A stretch of 64,000 bases of DNA from a virus: the IMG/VR virus record IMGVR_UViG_3300044946_000175, positions 55,162 to 119,161 of that record. One strand, 5' to 3'. The notes under the pieces were generated by a model. The model was not told where the DNA came from. It did no database searches and was given only the letters and a program-made list of their open reading frames with translations. A program made the translations under genes and the position numbers. Shown here in pieces: positions 57,656 through 64,000 of the stretch. Numbering within the stretch: position 1 is the stretch's first letter; each line of letters starts with the position of its first letter.

Positions 57656-58336
57656 ATGTCCCGTTATTTAATCGTTTCCCGCCACCCGGCGGCAGTAGAG
57701 TTCATCAAAACGAATGCACCGGAATTCAAAGACGCTCCCGTATTGGCGTCTGCGGTTCGTGCTGATGTCATCGGTGCTGTGGTCGCTGGCAATTTGCCAT
57801 TGCACTTAGCGGCTCTGGCCGTGCAGGTAGTGGCTGTGGAATTCACCGGCGATCCGCCCCGTGGGGCAGAGTATGGGCAGACGGAAATGATTGCCGCTGG
57901 CGCTAGACTTACACGGTATACCGTGTGTTCGGTCGCTACGGTAGCGACCGAATTGGAGTGGAATGATGGAATTGGTCATCGGGGGCGACAGAGCAAGTTG
58001 CTGATCGGGGCAGGCGATGCAATCCACGAATTTTCCGGGTCACACATATCCGGCGTAGTCGCCGTACTCAAGGCCGATTACAAAAAAAATGGCAAGTGGT
58101 CCAATACTGATTATCGTCTCAAATTGTCACAGACAGCTTGGAGCTATGTGGCCAAGCAATCGTGGGAAGAAGGCGAGTGGTTTCATGGTTGCTCATCTGT
58201 CGCAGCAGTCGTAGCTGAAATTCGCAAAGCTGGCTGTATTGCAGCAGATGCGACAGTTCGGAATTTCCTCGTTGAGAAATTTCCAAAGACGATGGAAAGG
58301 ATCGTTGCGACAGAATCTGCTCTGGCGTCTGTCTAA
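57656..58336 (+). CDS. Csx16-domain protein, 226 aa
   Basis: Residues 1-88 match the CRISPR-associated VVA1548/Csx16 pattern: YLIVSRHPAAVEFIK, VIGAVVAGNLPLHLAALAVQ, RGAEYGQTEMIAAGARLTRY, then TV. Csx16 accompanies type III CRISPR loci and has been described as a ring nuclease acting on cyclic oligoadenylate signals. No type III gene is nearby, so a phage copy could degrade the host alarm molecule. Residues 105-226 form a second, unknown domain (KLSQTAWSYVAKQSWEEGE). Two palindromes lie in the linker. Confidence 0.7.
   Translation: MSRYLIVSRHPAAVEFIKTNAPEFKDAPVLASAVRADVIGAVVAGNLPLHLAALAVQVVAVEFTGDPPRGAEYGQTEMIAAGARLTRYTVCSVATVATELEWNDGIGHRGRQSKLLIGAGDAIHEFSGSHISGVVAVLKADYKKNGKWSNTDYRLKLSQTAWSYVAKQSWEEGEWFHGCSSVAAVVAEIRKAGCIAADATVRNFLVEKFPKTMERIVATESALASV
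57911..57952. repeat. two adjacent palindromes in the Csx16-like linker
   Basis: ACACGGTATACCGTGT (57911-57926) is a 16-bp perfect palindrome. TTCGGTCGCTAC (57928-57939) and GTAGCGACCGAA (57941-57952) are 12-bp perfect arms around one base. Both are in frame. Confidence 0.85.
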
Positions 58337-58343
58337 TCACTTC

Positions 58344-58384
58344 CACTTACTTACTTACTTACTAATGTTAGAGGTAAGTAAGTG
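58344..58384 (+). promoter_or_regulatory. ACTT-repeat hairpin between genes
   Basis: CACTTACTTAC (58344-58354) pairs perfectly with GTAAGTAAGTG (58374-58384), the left side being part of an (ACTT) run. It sits between the Csx16-like stop and the clamp-like gene. No T tail follows, so it may be regulatory. Confidence 0.5.
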
Positions 58385-58417
58385 CTTTAACTTACATTTC
58401 CTTACAGGAGACTTTTA

Positions 58418-59149
58418 ATGCGTCTTTTACCTCTCTGTTTGGCGTCTGTGTCTAAGTGTGCCGATCGGCGAGATGCTGGCGGGCGATTTGCTTTGGGGAG
58501 TGTTTATCTCAAATTCCTGCCAGACAATCGCTTTCAGGTGGAGGCGACCGATGCGCACATCATGATCCGTGTGACCGGGCCGTGCGGTTCCCAAGATGGT
58601 TATCCCGTCCATCCCGGCCTGGAAGCCATACCGAACGGTTCGGATTCCTCACTCGTTCCGTACGAGACTTGGGATAAGGCATTCGCAATGGCGAAGCGGA
58701 CTACGAGAAAGTGTGGTGTGTTTGATGATCTGAAGCAGCTTGCCGTGCAAATCGGTACGAAGGTAGAAAGGGAAGTGGAGAAAGAGGTAGTGAGTGTACT
58801 GAAGAAAACAAAAACGTTAGAAAAAGTCAAACAAATCGAGCAAGTGATTGCCTTCGGCGCGACCGATCTGAAAGAGTTTCCGATGGAACAGATCGATACG
58901 ATCCAAGGGCGGTGGGTGCCGACGGAGAACATCCTGAATGCGGCGAAGTGGAATGAAAATAACGGAAGCATGTCTGCTTTTTGTCCAGTTCAACTCTCCA
59001 CGCTCATGGATACGATTGCAGACGTTTTGGGAGAAGAAGAGCGTAGGGTCGAGATGGTTGTGAAAGGCAACGGCAAACCGGTGTGGTTCACTGCTAAGAA
59101 TGATCGGGGTTTTGACATCCAAGCGCTCATTCAACCGTTAGTCGATTAA
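58418..59149 (+). CDS. second sliding-clamp-like protein, 243 aa
   Basis: KFLPDNRFQVEATDAHIMIR near residue 35 and VWFTAKNDRGFDIQALIQP at the end look like DnaN-type strands. It is shorter than the clamp at 19718 (two rather than three domains by length) and has a charged helical insert (TKVEREVEKEVVSVLKKTKT). It may be a second clamp or a clamp-fold regulator. AGGAGAC precedes the ATG. Confidence 0.5.
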   Translation: MRLLPLCLASVSKCADRRDAGGRFALGSVYLKFLPDNRFQVEATDAHIMIRVTGPCGSQDGYPVHPGLEAIPNGSDSSLVPYETWDKAFAMAKRTTRKCGVFDDLKQLAVQIGTKVEREVEKEVVSVLKKTKTLEKVKQIEQVIAFGATDLKEFPMEQIDTIQGRWVPTENILNAAKWNENNGSMSAFCPVQLSTLMDTIADVLGEEERRVEMVVKGNGKPVWFTAKNDRGFDIQALIQPLVD

Positions 59150-59165
59150 AAGGCAAAATAATTAC

Positions 59166-59193
59166 TTGCCTTTTTGTCTTCCGGGTGTATACT
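59166..59193 (+). promoter_or_regulatory. class 1 terminator-promoter element
   Basis: AAAAGGCAA pairs with TTGCCTTTT. TTGCCT (59166-59171), 16 bp, TATACT (59188-59193), one of the best -10 boxes in the window. Drives the gene at 59236. Confidence 0.7.
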
Positions 59194-59235
59194 CATGGTG
59201 TGGGAATGATTACCCACCAAAACCTGGAGACAAAA

Positions 59236-59802
59236 ATGGCCACTATCACGCGAGAGCAATTGGTTGAACAATTGATGCAGCTTAAAGGCTCTGCTGCCGC
59301 AACCTTCACGGCGACGACTGAAGCCGATGTGTATGCGAAGGACCAAAGGACCAAACAACCGATCCCCTTTGCCAGACCGATCCAAAAAACGAGTACAGTC
59401 AATGGCATGGTCAATTTTCATTACGATGTTGGCGTGCTTCGCAGGCTGGAGAAGGAAGGCAAGTCTCCTGACGAGTTCCGTGCAGGGACGAGTTGGCATC
59501 AGCCGATTCTGGACGATGGCAAGCTGACTCCTCTGTGTGCTCACAAGAGCGACAGCAAGCGGCTGTATGTGCGGTTTATGAGGATTTCGACGGTCGAGGA
59601 GCCGAGCTACAAGGATGCCGAAGGGAAAGAGGTGAACAAGGAAGACTTAAAGCCGTACATGAAGCCGGTGAATAGCTACGCGAATCAGGGGTTGGAAGAT
59701 CCACTCGTGTTTTTGACATACTCATTGGATTCCATCCAGGAAATTCGCATGGGCGGGGATACATACACCATCATGGACGCGCTGGAGGTTGTTGCGGCGT
59801 GA
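59236..59802 (+). CDS. hypothetical protein, 188 aa
   Basis: Function not recognised. It begins with a helix (ITREQLVEQLMQLKGSAAAT) and is then strand-rich (GMVNFHYDVGVLRRLEKEGK; LYVRFMRISTVEEPSY). The strong class 1 promoter and GGAGACAAAA site suggest high expression. Confidence 0.7.
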   Translation: MATITREQLVEQLMQLKGSAAATFTATTEADVYAKDQRTKQPIPFARPIQKTSTVNGMVNFHYDVGVLRRLEKEGKSPDEFRAGTSWHQPILDDGKLTPLCAHKSDSKRLYVRFMRISTVEEPSYKDAEGKEVNKEDLKPYMKPVNSYANQGLEDPLVFLTYSLDSIQEIRMGGDTYTIMDALEVVAA

Positions 59803-59928
59803 ATTTCAAGGAGGATCGTCATGTTCTGGTCGATCTGTGTGAGAGTGACTCTTATTGCGCTTCCGGAGGGCGTTCTCCGGACGCGTCTTGTCCTATTCTT
59901 GTGCAGCTACTGAGAGGCAAATGACCAT

Positions 59929-59950
59929 GACCGGCGATACAATAAGTAAG
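59929..59950 (+). promoter_or_regulatory. class 2 motif before the acetyltransferase
   Basis: ACCGGCGATACAATAAGTAA matches the right two thirds of the class 2 consensus; ATG 59957 follows AAGGA. Confidence 0.45.
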
Positions 59951-59956
59951 GACCTT

Positions 59957-60511
59957 ATGGAGACACCCGTGAAAATCTCGTCATTCCTCTCCAGGAACGT
60001 TCAGATTCGTCCCGTGACGGTCGAGGACTACAAGAGTCTGGCTGCCGTCGAATACGAAGCAACTGGCGGCAAGCAGTGGGGTAGGTTCGGCTTTCAGAGA
60101 TATCTGAAGTGTGGCAACGTCGTTGGGTTTGTGGCTCATTCGGGCGGTAGTTGTGTTGGCTTTTTGCTGGCCAGTCAGCAGGAAACGTTCGTGGAAGTGG
60201 ACTACGTGGCCATACGGCCCGAGTTTCAGCGGCAGGGGATCGGTACGAGGTTGATGATCAAGGCGATGAATGCACTCTCTGCTCCACTCGCGCAGGTGAG
60301 GCACAAAGATGGCGATCCAAAGAATAACGACCTCTCGAATCTTCGATTGGTCGCGAAGAAAGTCCAATGCCGACTGACCGCGACGGTGCATGAGAAGAAC
60401 GTGGCCGCGCAGTTGTTCCTGCGGTCGGTAGGCTTCACGGTGGTGAATTACTTCAGTGAGGTTCGGGAAGACGGATGTGACGCGTATGGATTTGTTTTGA
60501 ATTTACCTTGA
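59957..60511 (+). CDS. GNAT acetyltransferase with HNH-like insert
   Basis: This 184-residue protein has the GNAT acetyl-CoA site EFQRQGIGTRLMIKAM (89-104) and the end motif HEKNVAAQLFLRSVGF (145-160). Between them residues 114-133 read VRHKDGDPKNNDLSNLRLVA, which is the HNH signature segment (H.DGD..NN...NL). I know of no GNAT with this loop, so it is a chimeric insertion or convergent. The ATG at 59957 is behind AAGGA; 59928 is an alternative. Substrate unknown. Confidence 0.72.
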   Translation: METPVKISSFLSRNVQIRPVTVEDYKSLAAVEYEATGGKQWGRFGFQRYLKCGNVVGFVAHSGGSCVGFLLASQQETFVEVDYVAIRPEFQRQGIGTRLMIKAMNALSAPLAQVRHKDGDPKNNDLSNLRLVAKKVQCRLTATVHEKNVAAQLFLRSVGFTVVNYFSEVREDGCDAYGFVLNLP

Positions 60512-60516
60512 GCAAA

Positions 60517-60598
60517 CCTGCCGGGCCTCTTCTACGCTCCGGGAACGCAGGGGTAGAAGTCTGTAAGCCCGAAGTCGGCCCGGCAGGGTATTTTTACC
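60517..60598 (+). ncRNA. structured RNA with U tail
   Basis: An 11-bp outer helix (CCTGCCGGGCC 60517-60527 with GGCCCGGCAGG 60577-60587) encloses a 7-bp hairpin (CTTCTAC 60529-60535, GTAGAAG 60553-60559). CGGG in its loop can pair with CCCG at 60568-60571. GTATTTTTACC follows as a terminator tail. The plan resembles the RNA at 19540-19645. Confidence 0.6.
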
Positions 60599-60610
60599 GG
60601 GGGATATGAA

Positions 60611-60832
60611 ATGAACAAACCAAAATGCCCCGCGTGCGGCCATCGATTGCGCGTCAAACCTGGACCACGAACGATCCGATTGGCTTTGTGGCAGTGCATG
60701 GTTTGTCTGAAGACAAAACCGCCTGTGGAATGTGAGTTTACAAATGCTATGGTACAGATCGCCGAAGACGAAAGATTAGGTAGTAGTGATTCTGAGATTG
60801 AGTTGGCATATCTCAACAGGAACGAGTGGTGA
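60611..60832 (+). CDS. zinc-finger protein, 73 aa
   Basis: CPACGHRLRVKPGPRTIRLA and WQCMVCLKTKPPVECE form a CxxC...CxxC ribbon, followed by an acidic helical end. It is perhaps a nucleic-acid adaptor. TGA overlaps the next GTG. Confidence 0.65.
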   Translation: MNKPKCPACGHRLRVKPGPRTIRLALWQCMVCLKTKPPVECEFTNAMVQIAEDERLGSSDSEIELAYLNRNEW

Positions 60833-61041
60833 AAAATGAGCAAATTGAAATTCAAACAAGCAGGCAACAAGTTTGCGACTATCATATCACTCAAGAAGGT
60901 AAAACGTGCGGTCGGTTGCTGCTGATCGATAGTGAATGGTATTTCGAGACAGTAAATATGATGTGTCACGACGAGGCTGATCTGAAACAGATTATTGATT
61001 TTATGAGCACGCTCGAAGTACCTCAGCCGATAAAAGCATGA
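60829..61041 (+). CDS. hypothetical protein, 70 aa
   Basis: Function not recognised. A short beta-rich protein (CDYHITQEGKTCGRLLLIDS) with a helical end. GTG start overlaps the previous stop; its stop overlaps the methyltransferase ATG. Confidence 0.6.
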   Translation: MKNEQIEIQTSRQQVCDYHITQEGKTCGRLLLIDSEWYFETVNMMCHDEADLKQIIDFMSTLEVPQPIKA

Positions 61042-61850
61042 AGAAGGTCTCTGCCCTCATTCCTTATTTTGGTTCCGGTCGCACCATCGCCGAAAACGTC
61101 GGCAATGTACTTCATGGCTGTACCCACGTCGTAATCGCCTGTGCTGGGTCGATGTGTGAACTCAAGTACATTACCGCTCCATCCATCATCGTCAACGATC
61201 TTCATCGACACGTCATCAATCTGGCCAATGTGGTCAAGGATCGTGAGCAGCGTAAGTTGTTGATTGAAGACCTCGATTGGACGGCGGTGCATCCCGATCA
61301 ACTCAAGCAGTCTCAGCGATGGTGTAAACTTCAGGAAGAGAATCCTAACACACTCTCCGCGTTCGATTGGGCTTACTGGTATTTTTGTGCGTCATGGCTT
61401 TGTAGGAACGGGGATGCTGGTACAAAGAAAGAATTCGACTCGTCCTTCTCGATCCGGTGGAAGGATGGTGGAGGGGATTCGGCGACACGTTTTCGGAACG
61501 CGACGAAAGCACTGGAGGACTTCGGAGAGATATTTCGTCGTTGTACGTTCAGCACGGAGGACTGTTTTGTTCTTTTTGACCGTTGTCATGACTTACCGAA
61601 GCATGGACTGTACATAGATGCACCGTGGCCCAAAGATGGAGATAATTATAAGTTTGCCTTTACGGAAGCACATCAGAGGAAGCTGGCTGCGAGACTTTCG
61701 CAGTTTGAGCATTCTCGCGTTGTGGTTCGGTATGGGGATTGTGAATTGATCCGCGAGTTGTATCCTGAGTCAGAATGGAAGTGGAATTTGTTGCAAGGAA
61801 AGACGCAGGTGAATAAATCCAAGGCTGAGGTTTTGCTGGTGAGAAATTGA
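61038..61850 (+). CDS. dam: Dam-like (D12 class) DNA adenine methyltransferase
   Basis: This 270-residue protein has SAM motif I SALIPYFGSGRTIAE and the catalytic motif GLYIDAPWPKDGDNY, where the usual DPPY is DAPW. Separate YRP-type ends are absent. The order (motif I then IV) is the alpha class. It would methylate adenines to avoid restriction. The altered catalytic motif occurs in a phage branch and needs checking. Confidence 0.8.
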   Translation: MKKVSALIPYFGSGRTIAENVGNVLHGCTHVVIACAGSMCELKYITAPSIIVNDLHRHVINLANVVKDREQRKLLIEDLDWTAVHPDQLKQSQRWCKLQEENPNTLSAFDWAYWYFCASWLCRNGDAGTKKEFDSSFSIRWKDGGGDSATRFRNATKALEDFGEIFRRCTFSTEDCFVLFDRCHDLPKHGLYIDAPWPKDGDNYKFAFTEAHQRKLAARLSQFEHSRVVVRYGDCELIRELYPESEWKWNLLQGKTQVNKSKAEVLLVRN

Positions 61851-61936
61851 TGGAACCTTAATCTGCCTTTCCGATTGCGTCATATCGACTAGAATGATCA
61901 ACCGTTCCGATTTTTGTCACTGTTTAATGTGTCGAG

Positions 61937-63637
61937 ATGGCCGATCCATTTTCTGCTTACTTTCTCGACTATTACACGCCGCAAGAAATTTCCAAGACGA
62001 TCACTTCTTCTCAGTCCGGTGAAGACCTCAAAGCGAAATACGCCAAGTACCGATATGACTGTCTGGGTTATGTGGTTGACATACTGAAGATCACCCCGAC
62101 CGATCAGCAGGCCACACTTTACAAAAAACTTCCTGGTCGTGTAAAGGTGAACAGTGGTCATAATATTGGAAAAACGAACTTTTGTGCTTCTGTTCTTTCT
62201 TGGTGGTATGATACTCGCGATCCATCTTGGGTGATTACCACGGCGCCCACGGCTAGAGACATCGAGCAACTACTTTGGACTGAGGTGCGTCTTCAACGAG
62301 CGAGAGCCGGATTATTAACGCCATACATCGGACCAAAAGCAGCGGCAATTTTCGACCATGAAGAGCACCAGGCGATGGGATTTACGGCGCGGAGCGGAAA
62401 CAATTTCGTCGGTCGTCACCGACCTCATATGTGCTTTTTGATAGACGAGGCCGATCTGATCGAGTCGATTTACTGGACCACGATCAACACGATGTATCAA
62501 CCAGGTCCCGAGATGGATCACTGCTGGATTGCAATCGGAAATCCCATCACGACGGATTCCCAAAGTTGTCTGGAGGACACTGCTGTCGATTTGAGTGGTA
62601 ATCCTAAATGGCAAGTTTATAATTTGTCTTCCATCGACCATCCTAACATTGCTGCCGCTCTTAAGGGTGAACGTCCGCCGATTCCTGATGCCGTGTCTCT
62701 GGCGCAATTAAATGACTGGGTGAGTGACTGGTGCGATCCTGTCAATGTTGGCGATGACATCATGCCGATGGACTTCGAGTGGTATCCTCCTTGGGCCATA
62801 ATTGATGGTCCCAGGCAATGGTTCCGACCTGGACCGCAGTTTTTGGCTCGTGCTCTTGGTATCCGTTCAACTGAAGGTGTTAATACAATCTTTGGGGCAT
62901 CTGATTGGGAACGCGCCATCAAGCCGAAGTTCAGTCCGCAGTTTTGTTGGGAGAGTCATTGCGGAATCATAATCGGCTGCGACCCGGCAGAATTCGGGGA
63001 TGATCAAACGAGTATTCACGTAAGGACGGGTCCGCTCAGTCTCCATCACGAGGAGCACAACGGTTGGGCGCAGGATCAGACCGCCAAGCGGCTCTGGGAA
63101 TTATCTATCGAGTGGTGTGGTTGGTACAACAGACAGGCTACGATGGATCGCCTCCCGCTCATTCCGGACAAGGTGAAGGTAATTATTGAACTGGACGGTA
63201 TGGGCAGTGGAGTCATGTCTCACTGTGTTGCGCCTCGCGACTGGTCTGGGTTCAAGGCGAGTGAGGCATCTGAAATTTTGGACGTGTCAGGAAAGAAAAT
63301 CTATTACAACAAGCGCGCTGAGATGTGGTTTGAGAACAGAAAGAAGATGCGAAAGGGGATGATCGACTTGTCGCGTATGTCGAAGAGTGTGCAGAACAAA
63401 CTGCGGCTTCAGCTTCTCGCGCCGTCATACAAGGTCGATAGATTTAGCGGAACTCTGCTGGTCGAGCCGAAGGATGACATCAAAGCAAGACTCAAACGTT
63501 CGCCTGACAGTGCGGACGCTATGCTCTGTTCGCACATGGACACCAGTGTTACATACCTACCAACGATAGTCGGGGCCGATCCTGAGCGGGAAAGTGTTGC
63601 AGATTGGCGATATCTCTCGATACCTAAACCGGCCTGA
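61937..63637 (+). CDS. terL: terminase large subunit
   Basis: This 566-residue packaging motor has Walker A SGHNIGKT (73-80), Walker B CFLIDEADLI with D170/E171, and a C-terminal RNase H-fold nuclease with GCDPAEFGDDQT, IELDGMGSG and PDSADAM. It cuts the concatemer and pumps DNA into the prohead. The small subunit is far upstream at 43089, so they are probably expressed separately. A new partial gene follows. Confidence 0.9.
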   Translation: MADPFSAYFLDYYTPQEISKTITSSQSGEDLKAKYAKYRYDCLGYVVDILKITPTDQQATLYKKLPGRVKVNSGHNIGKTNFCASVLSWWYDTRDPSWVITTAPTARDIEQLLWTEVRLQRARAGLLTPYIGPKAAAIFDHEEHQAMGFTARSGNNFVGRHRPHMCFLIDEADLIESIYWTTINTMYQPGPEMDHCWIAIGNPITTDSQSCLEDTAVDLSGNPKWQVYNLSSIDHPNIAAALKGERPPIPDAVSLAQLNDWVSDWCDPVNVGDDIMPMDFEWYPPWAIIDGPRQWFRPGPQFLARALGIRSTEGVNTIFGASDWERAIKPKFSPQFCWESHCGIIIGCDPAEFGDDQTSIHVRTGPLSLHHEEHNGWAQDQTAKRLWELSIEWCGWYNRQATMDRLPLIPDKVKVIIELDGMGSGVMSHCVAPRDWSGFKASEASEILDVSGKKIYYNKRAEMWFENRKKMRKGMIDLSRMSKSVQNKLRLQLLAPSYKVDRFSGTLLVEPKDDIKARLKRSPDSADAMLCSHMDTSVTYLPTIVGADPERESVADWRYLSIPKPA

Positions 63638-63717
63638 AAAGACAAAAGGCAAATTTCTACTTGCACTTGTTTAGATCATCAGTTAAACTTGCCGACAAAT
63701 CGATTTTCTGACCTGGA

Positions 63718-64000
63718 ATGAAAATCATGGCGGCGATGCACTGGACCGCGCCCTGTCTTGAGCCAGAAGCATTCATCGCCAACCATTCATTTGTCGTTTC
63801 GCTTCACCCAGATACAAATCCTGAAGTCATTCATGCTGAACATAAGCAGCTTGTCGCGAATGCCGTGGAGATGGTGAGGGTTTTGAATCGACCTCTCTCC
63901 GTCGAATTGATCAGCAGTGTCGTTGATTTGCCATACTGGAATGTGAAGAGATGTCTGGAGGAGTTGGGGATTTTGAAGACTGAAGTTAAGACAAATGGAG
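63718..64000 (+). CDS. partial gene, right edge
   Basis: From the ATG at 63718 an open frame continues beyond the window (94 codons, no stop). The last part looks like a winged helix (LNRPLSVELISSVVDLPYWN, VKRCLEELGIL). Portal and capsid genes would be expected near terL, but this does not look like either. Ribosome site is weak; ATG 63727 is an alternative. Confidence 0.5.
   Translation, partial: MKIMAAMHWTAPCLEPEAFIANHSFVVSLHPDTNPEVIHAEHKQLVANAVEMVRVLNRPLSVELISSVVDLPYWNVKRCLEELGILKTEVKTNG

Noticed and set aside
1-64000. Integrase, attachment sites, tRNAs
   Set aside because: I found no integrase-like protein, no convincing att repeats and no cloverleaf by eye, so lysogeny cannot be claimed from this window.

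Overview
The window looks like the early and DNA-metabolism region of a large tailed double-stranded DNA phage (or a prophage of one). It has a phage-type replisome, both terminase subunits, dozens of short tightly overlapping genes, no rRNA, and no tRNA that I could see. Planctomycetes are the likeliest hosts. The stand-alone ClpC N-domain at 49313-50005 reads like a copy of a planctomycete ClpC start, and two proteins (5351-6034, 7564-7860) carry the ILADAL-DAGC motif common in Gemmata-like bacteria. Almost everything is on the plus strand. The exception is a nine-gene minus-strand operon at 53560-55962.

Layout. 1-10.6 kb: short accessory genes with an HNH nuclease, RNase HI, a DUF262 protein and a gene ending in a hexanucleotide repeat. 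10.6-19.6 kb: sigma-like factor, XRE repressor, homing nuclease, SNF2-like helicase, TOPRIM primase, RecA-fold helicase, and a structured RNA at 19540-19645. 19.7-28.5 kb: replisome core (sliding clamp, MazG-like protein, UDG-exonuclease fusion, separate family A polymerase, second SNF2 helicase with a DNA methyltransferase, clamp loader). 29.7-31 kb: replication initiator with origin-like iterons inside its own coding sequence. 31-39 kb: recombination block (coiled-coil protein, ssDNA-binding protein, J-domain protein, RecA, CsrA, flap nuclease, RusA-like protein). 40.0-43.0 kb: compact Cas12/TnpB-like effector, two copies of a structured RNA and two CRISPR arrays. 43.1-53.6 kb: small terminase and many accessory genes. 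56-63.6 kb: a gene split by a perfect hairpin, a Csx16-like protein, a second clamp-like protein, a chimeric acetyltransferase, a Dam-like methyltransferase and the large terminase.

The main discovery candidate is the 40.0-43.0 kb locus. A 366-residue effector appears to lack the zinc ribbon and RuvC-III, so it is probably not a normal nuclease. It is followed directly by a 104-nt RNA element, a degenerate repeat array, a small gene, a second copy of the RNA element and a well-kept array of 36-bp repeats. The two RNA copies are nearly identical except for one 7-bp hairpin in which four base pairs have changed on both sides. No cas1 or cas2 is present. About 16.5 kb away lies a Csx16-domain protein, a family tied to type III CRISPR signalling, which could be an anti-CRISPR.

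Regulation is visible in the DNA. One promoter type (TTGCCT, 16 bp, TAWRAT-like) recurs at least nine times. It usually sits on the 3' arm of an AAAAGGCA/TGCCTTTT hairpin that can end the previous transcript. A second motif (AGGCGATAYWGTAA) lies before the clamp, the SNF2 helicase, the gene before the clamp loader, the Cas12-like gene and a few others. Many start codons are preceded by AAGGCAAAAC instead of a strong Shine-Dalgarno, and this sequence also encodes the Gly-Lys ends of upstream proteins.
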